From contig JAXRKN010000045.1 of the NCBI GenBank assembly GCA_038502055.1, positions 6,036,501 through 6,100,500 on the forward strand: DNA of 64,000 bases. The letters are read 5' to 3'. Shown piece by piece: positions 47,767 through 59,800 of this stretch. Each line of letters starts with the position of its first letter. Position 1 is the stretch's first letter. Below the pieces are notes generated by a model. It had not been told where the DNA came from and ran no database searches. It was given only the letters and a program-made list of their open reading frames with translations. The stretch comes from Tanytarsus gracilentus (taxonomy: Eukaryota > Arthropoda > Insecta > Diptera > Chironomidae). The position numbers and the translations under genes were made by a program.

Positions 47767-49360
47767 TTATTCTTCTTCTTCTCCTTCTTCGCTACCAGTT
47801 AACATTGTGATTAATGCTGGTGAATCAATCATACCCTTATCGTCAATCACCATTTGGTCGTAGGCATCATCGACTTCGTCGTCTGAGAACTTATCTCCCC
47901 ACTTTGTCAATGAGATGCGCAATTTCTCGCTGTCGATTTTACCGTGTCCGTTATCGAATGATTTGAATGCAGCAATGATTGTCTCATCGTCATCGGTGGC
48001 GCCGCCACCCGACATACGCTCAGCGAAAAGTGTGAGCAATTGTGTGAAGTTAAGTGGTCCTTGTGCCTCACTCAACATCTCGTCCAATTCCTTGTCGGAG
48101 CACAATTTACCGAGGGCATCGAATGTTGAACGGAGATCACTCTTGCCAATGACACCGTCTTTGTCATTGTCCATAAGAGCGAAAGCTTCCTCTGTGAAAA
48201 AAAGTTTTTGAGGTTAGTTTTTACTTCCAGAGGCAATTTTTTAGCAAAAAAAAAATTCCTGCAAATTAATAAGAATTTTTCAACTTACTGAATTCGGCGA
48301 TTTGCTTCTGTGAGAACAAGACGAAAACGGAGGATGGGGCTTTCTTGGCTCTTCGTGAGCCTGAACCGCGAGTTGATCCTCTCTGTGATTCTGATGCTGG
48401 AGTTGCGGCAGATGCTGGAGTTTCGGCTGCGGTCTCAGCTGCTGATTCGGCTGCTGATCCTTCTTCCTTTGCCTTCTTCTTCTTAACCTTCTTCTCCTTG
48501 TCAGCCTATAATAAGTAAAATTGTCCATATATTAATCATAGTTTCGTGATGAAAGAGTGACATTATAAATTGATCGGTCGGGTCACACACGTCAGTGTTA
48601 AAAGAAAATTAAAATGTTTGAGGCAGATCTAGAAAACTCATCGTGTGCTCAAAACTTTTTACTCGCACATACATAATGCCTTCTAAAAATAGCATCAATG
48701 CGCGTGTTTTGGTCGAACGATCGCTGGCGCTTTTCGCAGGAAAGAAAATCGAAGTGGGAGAAAAGAAGAAGAAAATTTTCCTTGAGCTGTGAAATTTTTT
48801 TCTCTCATCTCTTCTTTTTTATGTAACAATAATATTTCGATATTTTGTACAGAGAATTCAAATCGGTGTAGGATGAAGGCTTTAAAATTAAAAATAGACA
48901 TTTCCATCCACCTCAGAAATTTTTCACATTTTCAAGTTTTTCTTTTGCTGCAAATTTTCTTTGATTATTCTTTTGAAATCAAGTTTTTTTCTTCATTGCA
49001 TCATGTTGCGGGAAATTTTGCACTTTTTTTACATTTTTTCCATGCACACTTTCACATTTCCTCAACTTTTCGGCTACGGTCTGGAGAAAATCACGAAGGA
49101 TGTCTCTATCGGAAATTTTCTCATCACACTCGTTTGATGTTTGCTAATGCATGAATTTTTCGAGGCGTTACGTAAATGAAAATTAACGATTTCCCGTTTT
49201 TAATTGCTTGCGATTTTTTCAAGCCTGCTTGAGAAATTTTTCCACATTTTAAAATCTTTTGTTCACTTCACAATTTTTTTTTGTTCGAAACTTTGGTGCA
49301 AAAAAAAAAAAATTTTTTCATCATCCTCACTGACATAGTGACTGTAGTTCGACTTACCAT
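47767..49360 (-). CDS. Mlc2: Muscle myosin regulatory light chain 2
   Basis: An EF-hand light chain that binds the IQ site of the muscle myosin heavy chain neck and tunes contraction. The coding parts are 49360-49358 (only the ATG), 48505-48289 and 48191-47767, giving 214 residues. The N-terminal extension is Lys- then Ala/Ser/Pro/Thr-rich, as in Drosophila Mlc2. APSSVFVLFSQKQ holds the two serines expected to be the myosin light-chain kinase site. EF-hand 1 loop DNDKDGVIGKSD (starting in ALMDNDKD) keeps calcium ligands; later EF-hands are degenerate, as usual. The C-terminus ends with a Glu run. The ATG-only exon is supported by ATG followed by GTAAGT at 49357 and by phase 0 of the next exon. 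AATAAA overlaps the stop codon. Confidence 0.95.
48506..49357 (-). other. 852-bp first coding intron of Mlc2
   Basis: Separates the start codon from the rest of Mlc2. It starts GTAAGT and ends TTATAG. It is AT-rich with long pyrimidine tracts. In muscle genes such introns often hold enhancers, but I cannot point to a specific site. Confidence 0.7.
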
Positions 49361-51384
49361 TTCTAATTATTTCTTATTTCGACTTGTTTTCACAAAGGCC
49401 CCAGAACAACTGAAAGCTGAATTGAAGCGATGGTGTTTAAGTCTACTAGCGAATTTTCCACAACGTTTGTGTATGTACTCCTTATTTAGTAGGCTCATGT
49501 GCTATATATATACATCGTGTCGTCTATTATTCACTCTATTATTATTTTCCACCGAGCAAGATCTCTTCGCTCGAGACACTTCGCGTCTACGATCGTGTTG
49601 TAGCGAAGGAATTATTTCACGAGAAACTCCTCTTTAAGAAAGACTTTTTAAAAATTTTATTTTACAATTGAAAAATGATTAAAAAATTAACAATTAAATT
49701 TAATTAATTTTTCTAAAATTTTTCATTCATCGATAATTTGCGAGAAAAATCTGCGAGCGTAAAAATTCTAAATTTAAAATCTTTCTATTTTAAACAATAC
49801 TAAATAGTTTTTTTTAATCCTCGTACACGTCGCTTATGTGCTTCTTTATATACTTTACATAAGGTATGAGGAAAAATTTCTTCAAAGCTGACCCAACAAT
49901 CTCAATGCCCACTCGGTGCGCTTCACCTAACGACGTCAATCAAATATTTGATGTACCGTGTTTCATTTAAAAGAATATTTCTAATTTTCTTTAATTAAAC
50001 TTTAACCGGGCTGTGATCTGAAATTCGAGATGACCGGTTAAATTTTCATTGTAAGAAAAATGTCTTGATAATTTGTGAAATTTTGGTTAAAAGAAAATGA
50101 TTTTTTTTAAGTTGATCCACAGGTTGAAAAAAAAAAGATTAGATTACAAAACAATTTTCTAGAATCGAATTTATTTTGCGCAGTTTATAAAATATCTAAA
50201 ATTATTTTGAAATCTAAAAATATTGAATGCATTTTTTGATAAAGTTATAAATCTAGAAATTTCAGTGCTTTAAAAAATTAAAATTGTGAAAATTTATAAG
50301 GAAATCGAACTCAGAATTTTAACACAAAATTAAAACAATTAATTAAGTTAAAAATTTATTTTGTATATATTTAAAATCTTAAGGATATAGAAGGACTTCA
50401 AGAATATTTTTAAAAAGTTTAATTTAAAAATAATGAAAAAAAAAATTAACGATTTTTCTTGTATTTTCTTTTAATTTTCAAGTCAATTGACGTTTGAATT
50501 TTCTCTTAAACAAAATTAACTGCAGATGATGATGATCACACACCATGGGAGGTAAAATTTCAAAAAATTCACACCAAATGACTAAGAATAGAAATCGAAC
50601 TTAACCTATTTTAGTTTTAATTTTTGAACCCACCACGCTATGTAAATTGTAGAATTTCATAATTCATTGCACATAACTTACGCACATTAGCAAACCGCTT
50701 TTATTGCACATAGCAGTTTCTCTCCTCCGAATGCTATGTGGGAGCAATGAATGGGATTCTGTCTATTTTTGAAATTTTCATCTCCTCTGAAATTTCTTAT
50801 TTATTTTTTTGATGTTCAGTTCTTTTTTTAAATTTACGGCTTCAACGGTTTTCATGTCCCACGCAGGTTTCATCTAAGATTTACATAAGAAAAATTCCAA
50901 TCATTCGTTTTTTTTCTCTCTCGTGAAAAAATCTACATACATTAGCGATTTGAATGAATCAGCAAACTCATACCTTTAAAATTTTACAGCCGACACTCAT
51001 TGACGAAACAAGGCACTCGATATGAATTTTCTTTATTTTGTCTTTAAAGATGATCGAGAGTGACTTTTGCACGTATATGATCCAATATTAGATAATTCAA
51101 CGTCTTTTAGCTGGCTGTCTGCAGGGGAACGTTCGGTAAATCCAAAACAAATCTGTAAATTTTAAATTTACTCTTCATCGACTTGATCTTTTTCCAAATT
51201 TCTTTTTATTAAAAAAATTATTCTTAAAATTACTTTTTCATTCTTAAACTTTACAAATTCTCTTTTTAAATCATTTTATAGTTGGAAAAAATTGAAATGG
51301 GCTGCATAGAAAAAAAAATAAAGTCTTTAATAATTTTTAAAAGAAAAACTTAAATTGGATTTTCCGAGGTGAAAAAACCAAATT
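49361..51384. other. Mlc2 promoter region and spacer to the zinc-finger gene
   Basis: The left part should hold the Mlc2 5' UTR and promoter with a TATA-like run at 49503-49512. The remainder is AT-rich and without evident genes. A plus-strand frame at 49281-49637 runs antisense to the Mlc2 5' region and is rejected. Confidence 0.55.
49503..49512 (-). promoter_or_regulatory. Candidate TATA box of Mlc2
   Basis: TATATATATA stands about 143-152 bp upstream of the Mlc2 ATG, which would place transcription start near 49475 and leave a 5' UTR of roughly 115 nt. A TATA promoter fits a strongly expressed muscle gene. The assignment is by position only. Confidence 0.4.
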
Positions 51385-53173
51385 TTACTGACTACTTCTC
51401 ACTAGCTGAATCATATTTGAATTGATAGAATTTTCCGAGCTGAAAAATTGAAGATCTGCAAATGAAAAATAAAATCATTAGTTTAAACGTTAATGAGGGG
51501 TGAAATTAAAAAACCAGGATTATCAAATTGAGTGTGTTTAAAAATGTACATAAGAGTTTAAATATAAACAGAAAACTATTTAAAAATAGAAAAATGTTTT
51601 ATGATCTACTAAAATATTTACCTGTCGTATCAATAATCGAAAATTGTTCAATGTCAGTCTCCTCTTGTTGATCATTGCAATCGTTGCTCGGCGATAGCAA
51701 CTGAAAATCGCTAAATTCCTGATCGATGTCCATTAGAATTGACATTGAATCGTAATTTTGTTCGCCAACGTTTAATTGGAAGCCTCTTGACAGTAAATCA
51801 TCGTCGTCCGGCACATGAATCACATTAAAATTTAGCTCATCCGGCTCCTGCTTTAAAATGTCATCGACTAAAGATTTATCTTGACTTTTAGGGAATGCCG
51901 TTGGACTGTCGATTTTCTTTTTCTTCTTATTTGTAACGTAATCGGGTATTTTTGAGAGCGGTTTGCCCGTTCGATGATCAACCTTGTGTCGTCTTATGGT
52001 GTGCTTTAATAAATTCGGATAATTGGTGAAATCACGAGGGCAATGCTTGCATTGAAAGGGTCGAGTGTTTGTGTGAATGTTTCCGTGTTGCTTGAGCTTC
52101 GACGATGAGAGGAAACTTTTATTGCAGCCCACTTCTTGACAGCGAAAAGGTCGCATATGAACGGGATTGTGAACTTGCTTATGAACTTTTAAGCATCGCT
52201 CGGTTTTATAGAACTTGTGACACTCGGGACACTGATAATCGCGTGAGATGTTGTGAAAGTTCTGATGTCTTTGCAGATGAGACTTTTCGAAGAATTTTTT
52301 ATCACATTTCGTGCAGCTATACGAGCGATTTTGAATGTTGTGCGTTTTTGCATGATTGACCAGGTTTACTTTTTGAAAGAATTCCTTCTGACATGCCTCA
52401 CACTTATACTTTGGTGCTTCCGAGTGCATTTTTCGATGAGTTATCATCCCGCCCTGTGTCATTAGGATTTTTCCGCAGTCCGGACACTCGAGTGGGGCAG
52501 TCAATTTATTAGTTTTTGACGCTTGCAAATCATCATGATTATTGTTCTTGTGCTGCATATAATTTTCAAAGTTAACAAACTCCATGTTGCACTTTCGGCA
52601 GATCTTTATGTTGTGCACGGTTGTCTTGTGATAGTTGAGCTCGTTTTTTTGTGCAAACACTTCTAAGCACTCTCGACATTGAAGATTTTTGGCAATGATG
52701 TGTTTTTTGAAGTGATTCTTCAGCAAAACATATTTCTTACTGCTATAATCGCACACAGCACAACCGTACACCAGTTCCCGCTTCTCGTGAACACTTTTGT
52801 GGTGAGCTTCGAACGAATATTTGTCGATAAACAGTCTATGATCGCACGAGACACAAGAAATGTCCATATTTTTAAGCTTATCAGCTAAAATAAATTATTG
52901 AATCATTAAAAATTAAGATCAAGAAATAATATTGAGCTTGTCAACAGTCCGATACTCACTCTTTTGGTCATTACTTTTATTGTTCGTTGCAAGTTTCGAC
53001 GATTGAGGCTCAAAGAAGTAAATGCCGCCGTTTAAATTCTTCTCGACGCTACTGGAAGGTTCCAGCACCTGCAGATCATCGCCGTTAACGAATAGGATCT
53101 CATCATCGATATTTATTATTTCAGTTTTCATATCAATTTTATCGTAATCATGGCGATTTGCTGTCGAGGTCAT
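51385..53173 (-). CDS. C2H2 zinc-finger protein with ten fingers
   Basis: Probably a DNA-binding transcription regulator; I do not recognise the orthologue. The first exon (53173-52960) codes an acidic N-terminus (IINIDDEILFVNGDD). The second (from 52884) has ten C2H2 units in a row, starting CVSCDHRLF and ending CKHCPRDF...HTIRRH. Spacing is C-x2-C-x12-H-x3-4-H in most, C-x4-C in the ninth, with several TGEKP-like linkers replaced. A basic KKKKKID nuclear signal and an acidic tail follow. Two 3' ends are possible. Reading through ends at 51599 (499 residues). Splicing from the GTAAAT donor at 51621 to the TTTGCAG acceptor at 51456 adds exon 51455-51385 in phase (515 residues). I give the spliced form because the acceptor is strong. 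Confidence 0.8.
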
Positions 53174-53819
53174 GTCGATGTTATTGTTTTTTGCCGCTTA
53201 GTTTTATTTTGCTCTCAGCTGATGTAATTTAAGGTTAAAAAAAGTTTAATCGTTAACTAAAGTTAATTCTTCATGCTTTTAGTGCTCGTCCTTACCTTTC
53301 CGGCGTGCCCTTACAATTTATAATTGCGTTGCGCGTGCAAAAATTGAGTTATTTCGCAAATTTACGGCATTAAATTAAATTAAAATTTACAAATTCCGAA
53401 TTCTTTGTTTTCTTTTAGCCTTTTCCAAATTTAACTTTGCCCTGTTTACGTTTTGTAATTTTCCCCTGGAACAAAATGGAATCTGAACTTTTCAAATAAT
53501 TTTCAACTGATTTTCTAACTAAAAAATACTTGGAAAAAATTAATGATAGAATTTGAAAATTACTAGTAATTTGAGTCACATTTAAATTTGATTAAAACTT
53601 TTTCTCTATTTTATTTCTTTAAATACTTTCAATTTTGTGTCTTTTTAAATCCACTAAACAATTGAATGAAAAAATAATTAATTTGGCGTATTTAACAAAG
53701 AACTGCCACTTTTAAGTAAAAAACTAATGTGATGTGTTTATAAAAAAATGTCTTTGGTAATTTTTAGAATTCAATTTGTTTCAATGATTTGGTCAAATAA
53801 TTTTCTTCTGCACCGCATT
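53174..53819. other. Spacer between Vps13D 3' end and zinc-finger gene promoter
   Basis: 646 bp holding the Vps13D 3' UTR and the 5' flank of the zinc-finger gene. No gene and no copy of the recurrent motif is seen. Confidence 0.55.
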
Positions 53820-56800
53820 TTAAATAGCATTTTCGGGTAACGCATGTTCCTTCTCTTCAAACACACTTTTCGCATAGTTTATCTATAATAAAATAAATAT
53901 TAAAATGATTTAAAATAAAAAGAAGTTTCCTCTCACATGTCTCTCCGCTCTCTTTGCAACATCCTCATTTTGACATTTAACTCTAGGTCTTTTCACAAGC
54001 TCCGGAGCACTCGGCGTTAGTGAAGCTTTTGATGGAATCGATAGACACAACTCAATGTAATGAGTTTTGCCCACATTCGATGATGAAGAAGCTGAATTTG
54101 GATTTGCTTGCACTTCAATGTGACGACAAGTTATTAATTCCGACAGATTATAGCAAAAAATAACCATCGGCATTTCGTCGGACTTTGAAAAGACCCAAAT
54201 ATTCTCGGTACTGACTAGTAAGCGAAGTTTTGATTCTTTCGACTCCAATAAGCATGGCTCATAATTCATTAGCTTTTCACTAAAATCTCTCTTATTGATC
54301 ATAAGCAAATGTTGTTGTCCTTTACTTTGAAGTGATGAGTAGCCGGGTAAGAGACCACCAGCACCGCCCGTTACACTCCTTGGAAGTCTTTTGCGATCGG
54401 GTAAAATTCTATTGGAACTTCGGCTTGTTTCTCTGACAGCATTTGCCGTCTCACTCGCTAAATCAAGCACACCAATCACTGGCTTTGTCACAGTTCCAAC
54501 GATTCCTTTGCCTAAGCCACTTAAAAAGCCAGAAACACCATCCGCTTGAGCGCCTGAGTAGGTTTGTTTAACAATTGAAGTTACACCTCCCAACAGTCCA
54601 TAGCCGAAGCCTTTTAGACCAGCAACAAGATGATCACCAGTTGTTGAATTACCGGCGGATGAAGAACTAACTTCTAAGATCCTCATTCTCGTTTCTGTGT
54701 ATTGTTCATCGAGTACAACTCGACCCAACCCATCGGATAATGTTTCTGTGAGTTTAGCAGTCGAATTACTAATGCCATGCGTCACATTTTTAACTAGCGA
54801 CTTCACATTTCCCTCTTTCAATAGGCTGCTTACACCTTCTGTTAAATCGTTTGCAAAACCAAGTGGATTTCCTAAGAAATCAACTGATCCAAGTATCGAT
54901 GCCGCTTGCCATTTCAGCTCTTGCTTATAATGAGACTTAATTGCTGCCCTATAAACTTCCGATGTCTCAAAATGATGACGATCATTGAATTTATCGAAAT
55001 TTATTACTGCATCCTCAAATTTAATCAATGTAAGTCCGAGACATTTTTTGATTTCATTTAGATTAGGTGGAAGTTTGGAGGCGGTGATGACACTCAACCT
55101 AATTTGACTTGGAACGAGCGACAAATCACCAAAGTAATATCGCTTGGCATTTGCCGAGAGGATTTTTGATACAATTCTTTGTGCCTCATAATCAGACTCG
55201 TCTTGCAGCGCTGCTGGGTCTTGAATTTTAGTCCCGATTTCGAAAAATTCAGCAAGTCTCAATAGAAGTCTCTCTTCGAGGTAAAGTGTCAATGGTCTCA
55301 TGCTCAATATTAAATGCTAAAATTACATTTTTTAAGTCAAAAATTATTTAAAAATAAGTTAAAGTAAATTTACCTCAAAAATTACGGCATTTTTATTTGG
55401 GCTTGATAGTATTTTCATGTTAAACTGCAATGCTGGTAATTTTTCTTGCACCATCGAATCAGATGAATTTTTAATCGTATACAAAAAGATGGGACACGTT
55501 GTTTCGAGCAGTTGATTATCAATTTGTACATCACGAACACTCAAATCGAGAGATTTAATGACTGGTGTGTCGATGATTTCTGTATGAATATCTTCGAGTG
55601 ACATGTAGGCGAGTTCTTCGTAGGGTCTTCTCGACACTAGTGAAAGTCCAATTCCCTTAATTAGATTTAAATTAATGTGATATTCATCGATAGCTCTTTC
55701 TGATTTAGAATTCGTTTGATTGTCCTCTAAATATTTAGATGAGTTGGGTAAAACATGCGAAACATGACGCCAGCAAGGATCGACAGCAAGCGATTGATCA
55801 GAATTAGACTTTACATCATTAATTAGGAGAGTTTTAATTGGACCATCCATTCGGAATGAGATTTTTAAGCAGCCACTTCCCGGTCTAAGTTTTTGTCTCT
55901 CAATCGACTGCTCAAATGGAACGCAAGCAGTGGTAAGAACTTTCATGTCACGCACAATTAATGCAAGCACAGCATCAGTTCCACTCTTAAGGCCGAAAAA
56001 ACCGTTTCGAGGCTGCACACATAAATTTGTGTGATCACACATCAGTCTTCCTTCTTCGGTGAAATGCCAAGTTTGTGTTGATCTTCGCTGATAGTTTGCG
56101 GGTCTTATAACAAGTTGATTTTGTTGCAGTGGCTGTGGTGCTTTCTCCAAGTCTAGCACAAATCTCTGGGAATTTTTACCCGGCTCTGATGGCGGCGATG
56201 ATCCTTCGTGTTCAAGCTGTTTCTCATTATTCATTCGCCACAGCTGCGATCGATCGCCTTGTTGCTTCTTAACGAGCACAACTTTATTTCCAATGACACC
56301 GAGCACGAGCTGTTGTGCTTTCACATCAAATTCTTCACATTCTGATGAATAATTCGAGACATTCTCAAATGTGTGAGTGAAACCGATGTAGATAAAATTT
56401 TCATACGTCAATCGACCATTTTCAAAGCCGTAGAGAGGACATTTGCAGCTATCACCACCCGGAGCTTCGAGACAAATCGCCTGTGAGCCATTAATTTCAT
56501 CAAGTACATATGCCATCGAAGAATGAGATTTGACGCTCGTCTTGATTTGATTTCTACAATTATTTTGATAGAATTTAATTGGAACCTCGCTGTAATTGTC
56601 AATTCTAATTGGTGGTGGCAACACTTCAGCATTTCCAAATAGCATATAGTATGTAGCACCCTGAAGAATTATCTCCAATCTTAAGAAGTGCATCGTTCCA
56701 TTAATATCTCTCACATTTATGTAAAGCGATTGTGTTTCATGAATTGGAATTCCACTCGACCAAAGACATTCTTCGATATCTGGCAGTCTCACGCAGAGCT

Positions 56801-59800
56801 GTTGATCTTTATCTAATCGCGGCCAATGGAATGGTAGATGACATCCTGTAAGATAAAAAAAAACTTTAAATTATTGATTATTTTTCAAATATTTGAAATT
56901 ACCTGGAATTGCCTCGATGAAAGTCGATTGTGCTGTTTTATCGGTTAAAACTGTTGCAAAACATTTTTGAGCAAATTGAAGTTTGTATGAGCTTCGATTG
57001 TAGAGTTGAAAGCGGGGCGAAAAGGTCACGATAGATGTCTGCGAATATCTTCCTCTTCCCCTTCTCACCTCAATTCCAACAATAAAAGTTTCATTTGTTG
57101 TATTCGATCTCAATTGTCTATGCAAGACGTCTTTATGTAGGCTAAATGGTTGACACCAAATAAGACTATTTCCATATCTCTTTCCAAGCCTCATTGTCAA
57201 GGCCATCGAGCTGTCGGGATCACTAAAAGAGAACATCAACGGCGAAACGAGTCTTGCTTGTTCATTTTCAGAAAATTGTCCAGCAAATTCTGATGTGACG
57301 CCCTCTTGACGGAAAATTAAAGGCAGCCCTGTGCGATTAATTAGCCAAAATGGAGCCGAAATTGAAATTTGCATTCCAAAACCTCGAAAGATTTGAATGA
57401 GTGCACGCAATATTAAAACTCTTCCGTTAACATCGGTTAGTTTAACTTCAGTTTCTGTGTATCCAAAAACATTTGCGCTATTGATGAATATTTGACCGGC
57501 GCCAGAGAAAGAATCTAATGTGATTGTAATCTCTAAATATTGCTCTTCGAGATTAATTTCGTGAATGTTTGCAGTGCTGGCTGATGGAATTCGACCTTGA
57601 GTGCCAGTTGGAAGTTTAAAGAGTAAATCGCATGGTAGTAAATTATGAATTCTTAATGGTGGCCATAATGTGATTGTGTGTGCCGGTAAAAGTGCATTTA
57701 CCGAGTGATCTTTACTCGGATATGGTTCTCTCTTGATTGCAAAAACGAGCTTGTAAATTTTGCTATTTATGCTGCAACAAGTTCGAATTTCTTGATGATA
57801 TTCAGTCGGATCGTGAACATCTTTCCAGTGAATTGATTTTTCGGTAAATTGAAAGTTTCCCATCTCTCCCCCATCACAGAACTTTCCAAATCGATTCCAA
57901 TACTCGTTGCCGTCGAGCTTGTCCAATGCAAATGGATTCATTGCTTGATTCTCGAAAGATGACGAATTTGACGAAATTTCATCGAGACTAAAGTTGAGCG
58001 GAAGTGGTTTTACGAAGAGGAATGAATGAACATGACTCAATGGGATGCTAAAAGTTTCATTTGATGCTATAATCACAGTCTTTGTCGGTGGCCACGAGCG
58101 AATATTTAAATGTCCAAATAAATGCTCCATTTTCATTAAAATCGGATGATCGAGTTTGTTGGCAAATTTCAGCGCTGATCTTACGGTTATCAATTTCCTT
58201 GCACTTCCCTCTAAAGTCACGGCAAATACAATTCTCGAACGAGGTGCCGTCGAATAGTTATCAACAATTTCGGGTCCCGCGTGACGAAAGAAAACGCCAA
58301 CTTTATCTATTGAAATGGGACCAACCTCTGCCCATCCCTCAACACGAACTGAAATTTGATGTAATATTGATTTGTGCGAATCAATGTGTCTTTGTTTAGT
58401 TTGCTGCTGCATGAAGCTGAATGTTACAGTCTCATTAGGCTCAACAATCTTCCATTCTTTCATAATTTGATTTTTGAGAGAAATCGAATTTCCTGGCGAT
58501 GAAGTGTAAGTGATGAAATATAAAGGAGCTCCAGTCTCATTTTTAAGTGCAAAAGGAACAAAAGGACTTCTTCTAACTGTCAATGTGTTTGATACTGATG
58601 AATAGTAGTCTTGAGTCCAATTCTCTTTGACAAGCTGATAGATTTCCATTGACGTGCTTGTTACATTTAATCTGAGCACTTCATTGCTCTTAATTTTCAA
58701 ATTGAGCCTCGATAAATGTGTCGATACACTAGCTTTTGTGTATGTCCATGATGCCTCACATTTCCATGACTCAATAATCGGCTCCCATCCACTTAACGCT
58801 CTGTTGTAGTAGTCAAACGAGAAAACTGTCTTTAAATGACCCTCTCGAAGATTTCCACCGATAATTGAAATTTGTTCTTTAAAGTTTACATCGTGCGAAA
58901 GCTCTAGGTGAGTAAGTGACAACTCTAATAAAGGTACATCAGCATCTTTACAGTCATCAATGACACAAATTGAAATTCTTGATGCTTTAATCTCAACTGC
59001 ATTGATGTCTAAAGAACCCGTATCGGATTCATTTGAAGTTTTCTTTCTATACGATGGACTCTTGAGCGGTTCCGCATTTTGTGTGAGCCACAGTGCTGCC
59101 TCGTCAAGTTGATTATCAGAAATTTCTAGAGCTAACTGACAGTCTTCATGTCTAAAGCCTAATTATCAAAAAAATTAAAAAAATTATTAAAAATAATTAG
59201 GATAATTAGAAATAGCGTGATATAGCAAATACCTAAGGATTTTAATTTTTGCAAGCTTTTACTTTCAACTTCTTCACATTGATTTTCGACACTTGCTTTT
59301 CTATTTCTTGCGTGATGTGTTTGTTGTGGAAGAGATTGAAGCATTCTCTGAAACATTTTGACATCGTGATAAGAAAGTCTAATCAAGAAATGCTTTTGGA
59401 AGTGAACGCCGAGTACTCCTTGTCGAATTTCCATATTAATTGTGACTGGATCAATGATTGAAAGTGCTGTCGTTTCCTCTGCATTTAAAACACAGCTAAA
59501 AACTTCGAGATTATTTAAATTTATCGACATGCTCTTCTCGATCTCGTGAGGACGATAATTTAATACTGTCGTGGACTTTAAAATTATTGCGTTTGTATCA
59601 ACCACATTTGTTCTCTCAACAAAAACCAATTCCGAGTCTGTAATGTTTAATTTGAGCTCGAAAGTTCCGCCATTGTCAACTGAAATTTGCTTCTTATTGC
59701 TTGCCGCATTCTTTAATTCGTTTTGTACTGGAAATTCTTCAATTTGTAGAATGAAATCTCTGGCAATCTCAAGCCAATCGAGAATCATCATGCATCTCAT

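Noticed and set aside
48280..48528. A minus-strand frame rich in Arg, Gln and Pro
   Set aside because: It is the wrong frame of Mlc2 exon 2; the true frame gives the Lys/Ala-rich N-terminus.
49281..49637. A 118-codon plus-strand frame upstream of Mlc2
   Set aside because: It is antisense to the Mlc2 first exon and TATA region and has no homology I can see.
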